Assembly: GCF_002850745.1 (NCBI RefSeq) | Contig: NZ_KZ559469.1 | Span: 575,901-639,900 of the forward strand | Length of the DNA stretch: 64,000 nt | From: Nonomuraea indica | GTDB taxonomy: Bacteria > Actinomycetota > Actinomycetes > Streptosporangiales > Streptosporangiaceae | Reading direction: 5' to 3' | Shown: piece by piece, positions 10,626 through 18,631 of the stretch | How positions within the stretch are numbered: position 1 is the first letter of the stretch | Layout: each line of letters begins with the position of its first letter | Program-made: the position numbers and the translations under genes | Notes under the pieces: generated by a model | The model's database searches: none | What the model saw: the letters and a program-made list of their open reading frames with translations, nothing else | What the model was told of the DNA's origin: nothing

Positions 10626-10646
10626 GTCCGGAGCCATGCTCCGGAC
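10626..10646. promoter_or_regulatory. Inverted repeat between bldG and helicase
   Basis: GTCCGGAGC-CAT-GCTCCGGAC is a perfect 9-bp inverted repeat with a 3-nt centre, about 50 bp upstream of the bldG GTG and 100 bp before the helicase GTG. It is placed like an operator for a dimeric regulator. Confidence 0.45.
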
Positions 10647-10746
10647 CGTCCGACCCTGACGCGCGGCATTCAACCATGCGTCTGGCTTGTGTCTATACGA
10701 AATCACGATTCCCGGCGACTTTGCCCACGGATGCAGACTGGAAACA

Positions 10747-13245
10747 GTGACTTCCACCGCTTCCTCCCCACACCGGCCAGGTCCACTCCTCCAACACCTG
10801 CTCGGCGTTCCCGCACGTCACGAGCGTGTCACCCATGTGGAGCATGTTCCTGCACGTCAGGCCGGTCAAGCCAGATGGCCGAACTGGACCCCTGAAGTCG
10901 TGGTTACGCGCTTGGCGAACCGAGGCGTCACAGGACTGTGGCCGCACCAGTACGAGGCGGCTGACCTGGCGCATCGTGGCCGAAACGTGATCATCTCCAC
11001 AGGCACGGCTTCGGGCAAGTCGCTGGCGTACCTCACTCCGGCGGTCGCCTCGTGTCTCGACGGGGGCACCGTCCTCTATCTCACGCCGACCAAGGCGCTG
11101 GCCGCCGACCAGCTTCGGGCGCTGCGCGAGCTGCGCATCGCCCAGGTGCGTGCCGCCTGTTTCGACGGTGACACCCCCTTCGAGGAACGTACCTGGGTGC
11201 GCCAGCACGCCAACTATGTCCTCACCAATCCCGACATGCTGCACCGTGGCATCCTTCCTCGTCACGCCCAGTGGTCGTCGTTCTTTCGTCGGCTGCGCAT
11301 GGTCGTGGTGGACGAGTGCCACGGATACCGAGGAGTCTTCGGCTCCCACGTGGCCCAGATCCTGCGGCGTCTGCGCCGGATCTGCTCGCGGTACGGCTCG
11401 CGCCCGGTCTTCATGCTGGCCTCGGCGACGGCCAGCGAACCCGGCGCGTTCGCCAAGCGGCTGACGGGGCTGGAGATGGACGAGGTGACCGTAGACGCCT
11501 CGCCACGAGGCTCGACCACGTTCGCCCTGTGGGAACCGCCGCTGACGGAGCTTCGAGGTGAGCGGGGAGCCCCGGTGCGGCGCACGGCCACGGCCGAGGC
11601 CGCGGACCTGCTCGCCGACCTCGTCCTCGCGGACGTCCGCACGCTCGCCTTCGTGCGCTCGCGCCGCGGAGCCGAAACCGTCTCCCTGTCCGCCCGGGCC
11701 AAGCTGTCCGACGTCGCCTTCTCGCTGTCCGCCCACTCCGGCTCACCTCGCCCGCGCCCCCACACCGCCTCCGCGACGCCGGCCGGTCACCCCGATCCCG
11801 CCTCGGCCACCAGCCCACACCTGCCGGCGAGCACAACCGGCGGGGAGCCGCACCGAGCCGTGACGCAGCAGACCACCGCCTCCGCGGTGTCAGATCCTCC
11901 CAGCGCGAACGGCTGGGCCGACCTGCCGAACAGGGTCGCCGCCTACCGCGCCGGCTACCTCGCAGAGGACCGGAGGCTGCTCGAAGGGGCACTCCGCTCA
12001 GGCTCCCTCCTGGGTCTGGCCACCACGAACGCCCTCGAACTCGGTGTGGACGTCTCCGGACTCGACGCCGTGCTGATCGCCGGATGGCCGGGCACCCGCG
12101 CCTCCCTCTGGCAGCAGGCGGGCCGGGCGGGACGTGAGGGCCAGGACGCGCTGGCCGTCCTCATCGCACGGGACGACCCCCTGGACACCTATCTCGTGCA
12201 TCATCCCGAGGCCCTGTTCGGCAGGCCTGTGGAGGCGGTCGTCCTCGATCCGGACAACCCGTACGTGCTGGGCCCGCATCTCTGCGCGGCCGCTGCGGAG
12301 ATCCCGCTGACCGAGGACGACCTCGACACCTTCGGCCCCACCACAGCGGACGTCCTCGACGGCCTCGTCTCCCAGGGACTGCTGAGGCGGCGGCCCGCGG
12401 GCTGGTTCTGGACCCGTCGCGAACGGGCGACCGACCTCGCCGACATCCGGGGCGGTGGCGGCGCGCCCATCCAGGTCGTCGAGGCGGCCACCGGCCGGCT
12501 GCTCGGCAGCGTGGACGAGCCGTCCGCGCACACCACGGTCCACACGGGCGCCGTCTACCTGCACCAGGGCGAGAGCTTCCTGGTGGAGACGCTCGACCTG
12601 GAGGCAGGAGTCGCCCTGGTCAGCGACGCCGAACCCGACTACGCCACGTTCGCGAGAGACGTGACGGAGATCTCCGTACTGGAGTCCCTCCGCTCGCATC
12701 CCCTCGGCCGAGGCCATCTGCATTTCGGTGAGGTGGAGGTGACCAGGCAGGTCGTCTCGTACCTCAAGCGGCGCCTCCACTCGGGTGAGATGCTGGGTGA
12801 CGAGCCCCTGGACCTCCCTCCGCGTACTCTGCGCACCCGCGCCGTCTGGTGGACGCTCCCGGCAGCGGAACTCACCGCACTGGCCGACGAGGGCTTCGAC
12901 CTGGGCGGCGCCGCCCATGCCGCCGAGCACGCCTCCATCGGCCTGCTCCCTCTCTTCGCCACCTGTGACCGCTGGGACATCGGTGGCGTCTCCACGGAAC
13001 TCCATGCTGATACGGGCCTCCTCACCGTGTTCGTGTACGACGGCCATGAGGGCGGCGCCGGTTTCGCGGAACGCGGCTACGCCCGCGCGTCCGACTGGCT
13101 GACGGCGACCCGTGAAGCCATCGCCTCCTGCGAGTGCGAACGTGGCTGCCCCTCGTGCATCCAGTCGCCCAAGTGCGGCAACGGCAACGAGCCGTTGGAC
13201 AAGCAAGGCGCCATCCGCCTCCTGGACACCCTCTTGGGTTCGTGA
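10747..13245 (+). CDS. DEAD/DEAH-box helicase with DUF1998 (MrfA-like)
   Basis: SF2 helicase of 832 residues. Walker A is GTASGKS, and motif II is DECH within VVVDECHGYRGVFG. Motif III is SATASEP. Motifs V-VI are TTNALELGVDVSG and QQAGRAGREG. The C-terminal DUF1998 region carries the clustered cysteines of the MrfA family (CECERGCPSCIQSPKC), expected to bind zinc. Bacillus MrfA acts in repair of mitomycin-type DNA damage. The GTG at 10747 is chosen because the conserved N-terminal part begins just after it and a weak GGA lies upstream; an in-frame ATG at 10687 is less likely. A low-complexity Pro/Ser/Thr insertion of roughly 60 residues lies between motifs III and V (about 11735-11920). Confidence 0.92.
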   Translation: MTSTASSPHRPGPLLQHLLGVPARHERVTHVEHVPARQAGQARWPNWTPEVVVTRLANRGVTGLWPHQYEAADLAHRGRNVIISTGTASGKSLAYLTPAVASCLDGGTVLYLTPTKALAADQLRALRELRIAQVRAACFDGDTPFEERTWVRQHANYVLTNPDMLHRGILPRHAQWSSFFRRLRMVVVDECHGYRGVFGSHVAQILRRLRRICSRYGSRPVFMLASATASEPGAFAKRLTGLEMDEVTVDASPRGSTTFALWEPPLTELRGERGAPVRRTATAEAADLLADLVLADVRTLAFVRSRRGAETVSLSARAKLSDVAFSLSAHSGSPRPRPHTASATPAGHPDPASATSPHLPASTTGGEPHRAVTQQTTASAVSDPPSANGWADLPNRVAAYRAGYLAEDRRLLEGALRSGSLLGLATTNALELGVDVSGLDAVLIAGWPGTRASLWQQAGRAGREGQDALAVLIARDDPLDTYLVHHPEALFGRPVEAVVLDPDNPYVLGPHLCAAAAEIPLTEDDLDTFGPTTADVLDGLVSQGLLRRRPAGWFWTRRERATDLADIRGGGGAPIQVVEAATGRLLGSVDEPSAHTTVHTGAVYLHQGESFLVETLDLEAGVALVSDAEPDYATFARDVTEISVLESLRSHPLGRGHLHFGEVEVTRQVVSYLKRRLHSGEMLGDEPLDLPPRTLRTRAVWWTLPAAELTALADEGFDLGGAAHAAEHASIGLLPLFATCDRWDIGGVSTELHADTGLLTVFVYDGHEGGAGFAERGYARASDWLTATREAIASCECERGCPSCIQSPKCGNGNEPLDKQGAIRLLDTLLGS

Positions 13246-13539
13246 CCAGGGGCTGTCGCCACGTCCGGCTTCTTTCCGGCCGGCGTGGACGCGTCACAGA
13301 GCGGAGCCCGGTGGGAGTTCCCGCCGGGCTGGCTGCCCAGGCAGGGCTTGGTCCCTCCTCTCGCACCAGGACCCGCCTTCGTCCTTCTGGCCACAGGACC
13401 AGCCTTCGTCCTTCTGGCCAATGGACCAGCCTCGTTCTGGCCGCAGGATCCACCTTCGCCGCCCACGAACCGGGCATCCCGCGGTCAGCGCCGGCAACGT
13501 GGCCCCTACCTGGGATCCGTGCTTCTGAGCCGGGAGCGC
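13246..13539. other. Spacer after helicase, convergent with the Tad operon end
   Basis: No gene is supported in these 294 bp. The sequence is dominated by the 27-bp repeats listed separately and by low-complexity GC-rich DNA. Confidence 0.55.
13367..13443. repeat. 27-bp tandem repeat, two good copies and one degenerate
   Basis: Units at 13367-13393 and 13394-13420 share CAGGACC, CCTTCGTCCTTCTGGCCA with one or two differences. A third shortened copy extends to 13443. Confidence 0.8.
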
Positions 13540-13902
13540 TCATCGTCTCGGACCACCGGGCTGCGCTGGACCCGCACGGGCTCTCCCGATCAATTCGCGT
13601 GTTCCTATCAGAGGCACGGCGATCAACATTGACGTCCACACGTCAGCCACTTCGCCGTTGATCTCACACCTGGCCAGGTGTACACCGTTGTCCACAGCGA
13701 GGGACGCCGCCCGCGCACACGCGCCATCAGGGTCGGCGATCGCCAGCCTGGCCGCCGCCAACGCGCTGAGATCCGCGGCGTCGTTGACCTGGTGACGGGC
13801 GACCCGTACGGACCCCACGATCGCCAAAGCCGTCGCCACAGCCATCAGGAGGCCCATGAGCGCCACGCCCCACAGCGTCGCTGATCCACGATCTCTGACC
13901 AC
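13540..13902 (-). CDS. TadE-like protein, Rv3654c family
   Basis: Protein of 120 residues with an N-terminal GSATLWGVALMGLLMAVAT membrane helix, the pseudopilin-like start of TadE-type proteins. A conserved RVARHQVNDAADLSALAAA helix and two Cys in the extracellular part follow. The family is known as helicase/secretion-neighbourhood TadE-like, and it sits here next to the DUF1998 helicase. The GTG start at 13902 has GGGAG about 12 nt upstream. It is the last gene of the pilus operon and probably a minor pilin. It contains a TTGTCCACA DnaA-box match at 13688. Confidence 0.85.
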   Translation of the reverse strand: MVRDRGSATLWGVALMGLLMAVATALAIVGSVRVARHQVNDAADLSALAAARLAIADPDGACARAASLAVDNGVHLARCEINGEVADVWTSMLIAVPLIGTRELIGRARAGPAQPGGPRR

Positions 13903-14003
13903 AACGCATCTTGCTCCCTTCGCGCGCAGATCGACGCCTGGCCGGGATGGATGATCGACACCCAGGTGACGCCTGGGCTCGCCCGCACGGGCCTGTGGAG
14001 TGG

Positions 14004-14143
14004 GTCCGGCTTCCCCAGGTCCAGCTTCTGCGGGTCGGCTCCTGTGGGCCGGCTTCTCTGGGCCGGCTTCTCTGGGCCGGCTTCTGTGGCCCGCTCCTGT
14101 GGGCTGGCTTCTCCAGGTTCGGCTTCTCTGGGTTCAGCTTCAG
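14004..14143. repeat. 14-15-bp tandem repeats between TadE-like genes
   Basis: About nine degenerate units of GGCTTCTCTGGGCC run head to tail through the spacer and just enter the 3' end of the TadE gene. Two units near 14051-14080 are identical. Confidence 0.8.
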
Positions 14144-14517
14144 GATTCGGTGTCCGCCGAGGCGGATGCGGACACCCGGACCGATGGCCGGGAACCTCCC
14201 CACGGTGGGTGGACCTCCACCGAGACCTCCACCCTTGTGCGTGCGCGGTCGCGGCTCACCTTCACCCAGGCATCAGGTCTTGTCGCCGAGCGCGCGAGGT
14301 CGCGCACCTGGTCGAGCGGCTCCCCCCTCGAAGCGGCCCGTGCGGCCGCCCGAGCTGCGTCCACGCATTCGAGCTGCGCTCCCACCGCCTGTATGACCCA
14401 CAGCGCCGCCGCGAGCACCACCATGAGAGCAGGGAGCACAGCCGCCGTTTCTGCGGTCACCGAGCCCCTGGACGACCCGGCAGCAGCCCTCGAAAAGTGC
14501 AGGTTTGGCGTGCTCAT
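14140..14517 (-). CDS. TadE-family pseudopilin
   Basis: Protein of 125 residues. A Gly-Ser-Val-Thr-Ala-Glu-Thr-Ala motif, the TadE G-x4-E-like processing region, precedes a hydrophobic helix (AAVLPALMVVLAAALWVIQ). A conserved CVDAARAAARAASRGE stretch and a beta-rich C-terminus follow. It is probably processed by a prepilin peptidase and assembled as a minor pilin. The start overlaps the pilin stop by 4 nt (ATGA at 14514-14517), so the two are translationally coupled. Confidence 0.87.
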   Translation of the reverse strand: MSTPNLHFSRAAAGSSRGSVTAETAAVLPALMVVLAAALWVIQAVGAQLECVDAARAAARAASRGEPLDQVRDLARSATRPDAWVKVSRDRARTRVEVSVEVHPPWGGSRPSVRVSASASADTES

Positions 14518-14996
14518 CCCGCTGTTTTGAGTGCCCGGTCGATGAGCGAGGACAGCATCTCCTGCACTTCGGTGCCGGTGACGACCTTGAACAGGATGGC
14601 GGCGAAGGCGCAGGCCGCTATGGTGCCCACCGCGTATTCGGCTGTGGACATGCCACGCTCGCGATTCGCCGCCGCGAGAAGCGCCCGGCTCACGAACGCC
14701 CGGCTCACGAACGCCCGGCGTCGGTCAGGGGCGGCCGTGGCGGCTGCGCTGCGGCGTGAAGCCGCCGCAGCGGCCTCGGTGCGGCCAGGTGCGGGGTGCA
14801 GGAAGCCCGCGACCGTGTCCATGACGGTGGTGGCGGCCGTGGCGATGACGGCCGAGGCGGTGCTCGTGACGGCGCTTGTCGCCGTCACGACGTCCGTGGT
14901 GCCGCTTCCGGTGGAGCCCTTCATGAGAGGGGCGCCACCGGGCGCGCTCGCCTGCGGGCGACCGGCACCATGCGGGGTGGCCAGGGGGTCAGTCAT
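14514..14996 (-). CDS. DUF4244 Flp-like pilin with a long N-terminal leader
   Basis: The last 45 residues are a class IVb/Flp pilin-like domain, MSTAEYAVGTIAACAFA onward, preceded by RERG. Cleavage after that Gly would leave Glu at mature position 5, as in prepilins. The ATG at 14996 has GGAGG 4 nt upstream, a strong site, and gives a 160-residue precursor whose leader is about 115 residues of Ala/Thr/Arg-rich sequence. Ordinary DUF4244 proteins as I recall them have much shorter leaders. Within the leader, RAFVSRAFVSR is a small direct repeat. It is probably the major pilin subunit of this Tad system. An internal start is the alternative. Confidence 0.82.
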   Translation of the reverse strand: MTDPLATPHGAGRPQASAPGGAPLMKGSTGSGTTDVVTATSAVTSTASAVIATAATTVMDTVAGFLHPAPGRTEAAAAASRRSAAATAAPDRRRAFVSRAFVSRALLAAANRERGMSTAEYAVGTIAACAFAAILFKVVTGTEVQEMLSSLIDRALKTAG

Positions 14997-15091
14997 CGTG
15001 CCTCCAGATCTCAACGCCGGACCTCGCATCCGGCGTGGGGAATGTCAGCGTCGCGCAGCCGGGCGTACGAGCTTGGGACCGAGCGGGGTTC

Positions 15092-15131
15092 TGTGGACAA
15101 CGCGGAGGGGCTTGAGAGGGCTTGTGGATAA
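15092..15131. promoter_or_regulatory. Two DnaA-box matches in the tadC-pilin spacer
   Basis: TGTGGACAA (15092-15100) and TGTGGATAA (15123-15131) are exact reverse complements of TTGTCCACA and TTATCCACA, the DnaA-box consensus forms. They lie in the 265-bp gap between tadC and the pilin gene. Confidence 0.5.
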
Positions 15132-15261
15132 CGGGCCGTGCCGTCCGGCCGACACCTGGCAGGCTGGTGTGGCGACGCTGGGAGCGCCAGAACGGCCATG
15201 GGGGCTCTAATGCGGAAACGTGAGGCCGTGCTGTCTGTCCTTCGGCCATGCCACTCTTCGG

Positions 15262-16191
15262 CTAGGGAAGGACGATCGTGGCGGCGAGACCGGCCACGAC
15301 CGGGATGATGCCGAGAAGGACGAAGGCCGGCAGGAAGCACAGTCCCAGTGGCGCCACGGCCTTCACACCCACGCTGCGTGCGGCGGCGACCGAAGCGGCC
15401 CGCGCGGCCTCTCGCGCGTCATCGGCCACGCGGGTGAGCACGTCGGCGACAGGGGCGCCGCTCTGGGCGGCTCGGCTCATGGCTCGGGCGAGCTGTCCCG
15501 TCGCGGGATCTCTGGCCAGGTGGGCCCAGGTGGGTTCGGGCTCGGCGCCGAGGCGGAGTTGGCCGCTGACCCAGGTGAGGCGCCGGCCGAGTGGGCCTCC
15601 GATCGCGGCCGCGGCGATTTCTGTGGCGGCGCTGACGGGCCGGCCGGCGAGCAGGGAGGCAGCCATCAGGTCGGCCGCGAACGGCAGGTCGGCGGCGATC
15701 CGGGCCCGCGTCTCCTTGAGGGCCGGATCCTCGCGCCGGTACAGGACGAGACCTACAGCGAGAGCGACGAGGAGAGCTGTCATGGTTCCTGCGATCCCTC
15801 CGACCAGGACTCCGCAGACTAGGCCCGCCGCCGTGGCGGAGATGACGGTGCGACGGTCCAGACGGCGACGTGGGACCGTGTGGTCCCGTAGCCAGTCGGG
15901 GAGGCCATTCTCAGCCGCCCCTTGCTGCCCCGAGCGGCGGCCGTCCCCGGCCGCCGCTTGCTGCCCTGCGCGGCGGCGGGCATCGGGCATGCCTTGTTGA
16001 TCTGGGTGGGGGCCGGCATCGGCCGTGGATGGTGGGACGGCGGTCATCGTGGACGGTTCGGACAGGTAGAGCAGGCGGGTCAGGCGGTCGGCCGCGCTCG
16101 TGGGCGGAAGGATCATCCGCACGGCCAGGCCGATGCAGGCTGCCGAACAGATGTGGATCAAGGTTGTGGTCATGCTGGTCCGATCGGTCAT
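15262..16191 (-). CDS. tadC: TadC-like inner-membrane platform protein (T2SSF family)
   Basis: Protein of 309 residues with an N-terminal hydrophobic segment, a Gln/Gly/Arg-rich linker (about residues 60-95) and a type II secretion F domain. The domain includes the helical ADLPFAADLMAASLLAGRPV stretch and two strongly hydrophobic C-terminal helices. TadB and TadC form the membrane platform that couples the TadA ATPase to pilus assembly. The start ATG at 16191 has GGAGAGG upstream. That whole initiation region is duplicated 27 bp further upstream with ACG replacing ATG. Confidence 0.86.
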   Translation of the reverse strand: MTDRTSMTTTLIHICSAACIGLAVRMILPPTSAADRLTRLLYLSEPSTMTAVPPSTADAGPHPDQQGMPDARRRAGQQAAAGDGRRSGQQGAAENGLPDWLRDHTVPRRRLDRRTVISATAAGLVCGVLVGGIAGTMTALLVALAVGLVLYRREDPALKETRARIAADLPFAADLMAASLLAGRPVSAATEIAAAAIGGPLGRRLTWVSGQLRLGAEPEPTWAHLARDPATGQLARAMSRAAQSGAPVADVLTRVADDAREAARAASVAAARSVGVKAVAPLGLCFLPAFVLLGIIPVVAGLAATIVLP

Positions 16192-16240
16192 GGGCCTCTC
16201 CGAGCGTGGGCAGGTCGTGGGCCTCTCCGAGGGTGGGCAG
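16189..16240. repeat. 27-bp duplication of the tadC translation start region
   Basis: A 25-bp block at 16189-16213, which includes the start codon and ribosome binding site of tadC, is repeated at 16216-16240 with two substitutions. One of them converts the start-codon equivalent to ACG on the coding strand. Confidence 0.8.
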
Positions 16241-16366
16241 AGGGTGTGCAGGGTCGGTTCACGAGGTTTGGGCCTGCTGGTATGGACCAGGTCCGTTCAC
16301 TGGAGGTGCACGGGTTTTCACAGGCACCGTGGCCGCCTGTGCCCGGCGGTACGCGACCCTGTCGGG

Positions 16367-17077
16367 TCAGTGGGACTGGGCACGTAAGGCCATGCGGTTG
16401 GTCCACCACAGGCCGCAGGCGTCCAGCGCCATTCCGAGGGTGAGGCAGGCGAGGCCCGGAAGGCTGCCGAGGAGGAAGGCGAGCGGGCGCATACCGAGCC
16501 CTCCGGCCATGAGCAGGCCGAGCGCCGGGAGGACGGCGAGCATGCGGGCGGTGGCGCGCGGGCCGGCCAGTTGGGCGGCGACGTCCTGGCGATGGGCCTG
16601 GGAGGCGCGCAGCGTGGTGCCCACGCGCTCCACGAGGGCGGCCAGTCCCGCGCCCGCCGTCACACTGACCTCCCAGCAGGCGGCAAGGCGACGTAGTCCG
16701 TCGCCGCCGTGCGCTGGGGCGACGGCAGTGAGGGCGGCGGGCACGTCGCCGCCGTCTCTGGCCGCGGCGACGAGCGGTCGTAGCGCCTCGGGGTCGGGGA
16801 AGTCGACGGCCGCCACGGCGCGTGTCAGCGCCTCGCCGGGGGTTCGTCCCGCTGTGAGCTCTGCGCAGAGTGCCTGGCAGAGCTCGATCGTCGCGCGGCT
16901 CCAGGCGTCGGCTCCGTGGGCCGGGTTGGGGCGGGTGAGTCTGCTACGCAGGGCTCGCCATCGGACGGGGTGCTCGTTGGAGGTCAGCCGGATCAGGCGC
17001 GCTGTCGCCGGATCGGGAGTTATCCACAGCCATACGGCTACGGCTGTGGATATCGCCGCTGCGATCGCCGTGGTCAT
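16367..17077 (-). CDS. tadB: TadB-like inner-membrane platform protein (T2SSF family)
   Basis: Protein of 236 residues. An N-terminal membrane helix is followed by a cytoplasmic segment with the T2SSF pattern (ALCAELTAGRTPGEAL) and two C-terminal hydrophobic helices. It partners TadC in the pilus assembly platform. The ATG overlaps the stop of the preceding repeat ORF by 4 nt (ATGA, 17074-17077), with no obvious ribosome binding site of its own. Its translation may therefore depend on reading that ORF. A perfect inverted repeat containing two DnaA-box matches is embedded in codons for its first helix. Confidence 0.85.
   Translation of the reverse strand: MTTAIAAAISTAVAVWLWITPDPATARLIRLTSNEHPVRWRALRSRLTRPNPAHGADAWSRATIELCQALCAELTAGRTPGEALTRAVAAVDFPDPEALRPLVAAARDGGDVPAALTAVAPAHGGDGLRRLAACWEVSVTAGAGLAALVERVGTTLRASQAHRQDVAAQLAGPRATARMLAVLPALGLLMAGGLGMRPLAFLLGSLPGLACLTLGMALDACGLWWTNRMALRAQSH
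17021..17052. promoter_or_regulatory. 11-bp inverted repeat with two DnaA-box matches, inside tadB
   Basis: TATCCACAGCC (17021-17031), a 10-nt spacer and GGCTGTGGATA (17042-17052) form a perfect palindrome. TTATCCACA at 17020-17028 is an exact DnaA box and TGTGGATAT at 17045-17053 differs by one base. Confidence 0.5.
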
Positions 17078-17415
17078 GGCGACGTCCGTAGGGGGCGTGG
17101 AAAGTCCGTCCCTGCGGGGTGGGGTGCGGCACTGGCGGGCGCGCTGGGGTCAGGTGCAGCACCGATCCGTCTGGGCGCGACGTAGCCGGGCGCTATGGAG
17201 CCGGGCGCTATGGATCCGGGCGCTATGGAACCGGACGTGGCAGGGCCGGACGTGGCAGGGCCGGACGTGGCAGGGCCCGACGTGGCAGGGCCCGACGTAG
17301 CAGGGCCCGACGTAGCAGGGCCCGACGTGGCAGGGCCGGACGTGGCGCGGTCGGACGTGGCGCGGTCGGGCGTGTTGCGGGCGGGGGTGGGGTGCGGGGT
17401 GGGGGGTCGGGTCAT
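17074..17415 (-). CDS. Repetitive Ser/Thr/Pro/Ala/Gly protein between tadA and tadB (113 aa)
   Basis: This ORF begins at an ATG that overlaps the tadA stop (ATGA, 17412-17415) and ends at a TGA that overlaps the tadB start (ATGA, 17074-17077). It is thus locked into the operon at both ends. It starts MTRPPTPHPTPARNTP, then runs through pentapeptide units of the type TSGPA followed by GSIAP, and ends with a Pro/Ala-rich tail. There is no membrane helix, signal peptide or known domain. The array underneath is thirteen 15-bp units, so the frame is preserved. It could be a disordered linker protein, or an extension that merely carries ribosomes from tadA to tadB. I do not recognise a homologue. 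Confidence 0.5.
   Translation of the reverse strand: MTRPPTPHPTPARNTPDRATSDRATSGPATSGPATSGPATSGPATSGPATSGPATSGPATSGSIAPGSIAPGSIAPGYVAPRRIGAAPDPSAPASAAPHPAGTDFPRPLRTSP
17186..17380. repeat. 15-bp tandem array, thirteen units, tadA-tadB junction
   Basis: Thirteen contiguous 15-bp units. The first three are of the type CCGGGCGCTATGGAG, seven are CCGGACGTGGCAGGG or close variants, and three are degenerate. No unit has an indel. Confidence 0.92.
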
Positions 17416-18572
17416 GAGGGTGGCAGGTCTGCGAGGGCCTCGTAGCCGGGGCCGTGGTGGGGGTGGCCGTCGGCGTCGAAGGTGAGGGCGGGTACGGCCT
17501 GGACGAGGCCTGAGGGCGTGCGGGACAGGAGGCAGACCTCGGCGACCCGCCGTCGGCCGTCGCGGCGGTCTCGGGCCAGGTGGACCACCACGTCGAGGGC
17601 GGCCGCCAGCTGGCTGTGGACGGCTTCTCTGCTCAGGCCGGCCGCGCAGCCGAGCGCCTCCAGCCGGGGCGGGACGTCGGCGGCGGTGTTGGCGTGCAGG
17701 GTGCCGCAGCCGCCTTCGTGGCCGGTGTTGAGCGCGGCCAGGAGGTCCACCACCTCGGCGCCTCTGACCTCTCCGACCACCACGCGGTCCGGACGCATCC
17801 GCAGTGCCTGGCGTACGAGGTCTCGGAGCCCCACGCCGCCCGCGCCTTCGAGGTTGGCGGGACGGGACTCGAGCCGGACGACGTGGGGATGGAGAGGACG
17901 GAGCTCGGCGGAGTCCTCGACGAGGAGGAGGCGTTCGCCGGGGTCGGCGAGCGACAGCAGGGCGGACAGGAGCGTCGTCTTGCCCGTGCCGGTGCCGCCC
18001 GTGACGAGGAAGGCGCGTCTGCGGGCGACCAGCGACGTCAGCACGGGGACCGCGGGCGGCGGGACGGTGCCCGCGGCGACCAGGTCGGGCAGCGTGAACG
18101 TGCGTCTGGGTGGAAGCCGCAGGGACACGCAGGTGCCGCCCGAGGCGATCGGCGGGAGGACGGCGTGCAGGCGAACGCCTCCGGCGAGTCTGGCGTCCAC
18201 GTAGGGCGAGGCGTCGTCCAGTCGCCGGCCGGCCGCCGCGGCCAGGCGCTGGGCCAGCCGGCGGACGGCGCCGTCGTCGGTGAACGCGGTCGATGTGCGA
18301 CGCAGCCCTCGGCCGTCGTCCACCCACACCTCCCTCGGGCCGTTGACCAGGACGTCGGTGACGTCAGGCTCGGCCAGCAGCGGCTCCAGCGGCCCCGCTC
18401 CGATCAGGTCGGCGCACAACGCGCGGGCGACGGCGAGGATCTCGGCGTCGCCGTAGACGGACCTCTCGGCGCGGAGCGCCACGGCGACCTGCGCGGCGCT
18501 GGGCTCCACGCCGGCGCGGGCCAGCCGTACGCGAACGGCTTCGACCAGCTCGGGGGACACGGTGGTGGTCAC
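17412..18572 (-). CDS. tadA: TadA/CpaF secretion ATPase
   Basis: Hexameric ATPase of 386 residues that powers Tad pilus assembly. The N-terminal CpaF-type domain includes EPDVTDVLVNGPREVWVD. The core has Walker A GGTGTGKTT, an Asp box (VEDSAELRPLHPHVV), Walker B-like MRPDRVVVGEVRG and a His box (NTGHEGGCGTLHANT). The GTG at 18572 has AAGGAG 5 nt upstream and lies 59 bp after ssd. Its stop overlaps the repeat ORF start. Confidence 0.93.
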   Translation of the reverse strand: MTTTVSPELVEAVRVRLARAGVEPSAAQVAVALRAERSVYGDAEILAVARALCADLIGAGPLEPLLAEPDVTDVLVNGPREVWVDDGRGLRRTSTAFTDDGAVRRLAQRLAAAAGRRLDDASPYVDARLAGGVRLHAVLPPIASGGTCVSLRLPPRRTFTLPDLVAAGTVPPPAVPVLTSLVARRRAFLVTGGTGTGKTTLLSALLSLADPGERLLLVEDSAELRPLHPHVVRLESRPANLEGAGGVGLRDLVRQALRMRPDRVVVGEVRGAEVVDLLAALNTGHEGGCGTLHANTAADVPPRLEALGCAAGLSREAVHSQLAAALDVVVHLARDRRDGRRRVAEVCLLSRTPSGLVQAVPALTFDADGHPHHGPGYEALADLPPS

Positions 18573-18631
18573 ATGAACTCCTTGACTGTCGGGGACGCCG
18601 GGAGCGGGAGGCCGCGCCGGCGGACTGGGGC

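Noticed and set aside
17186..17380. CRISPR-like array
   Set aside because: The units are contiguous 15-mers with no unique spacers, and no cas genes are present.
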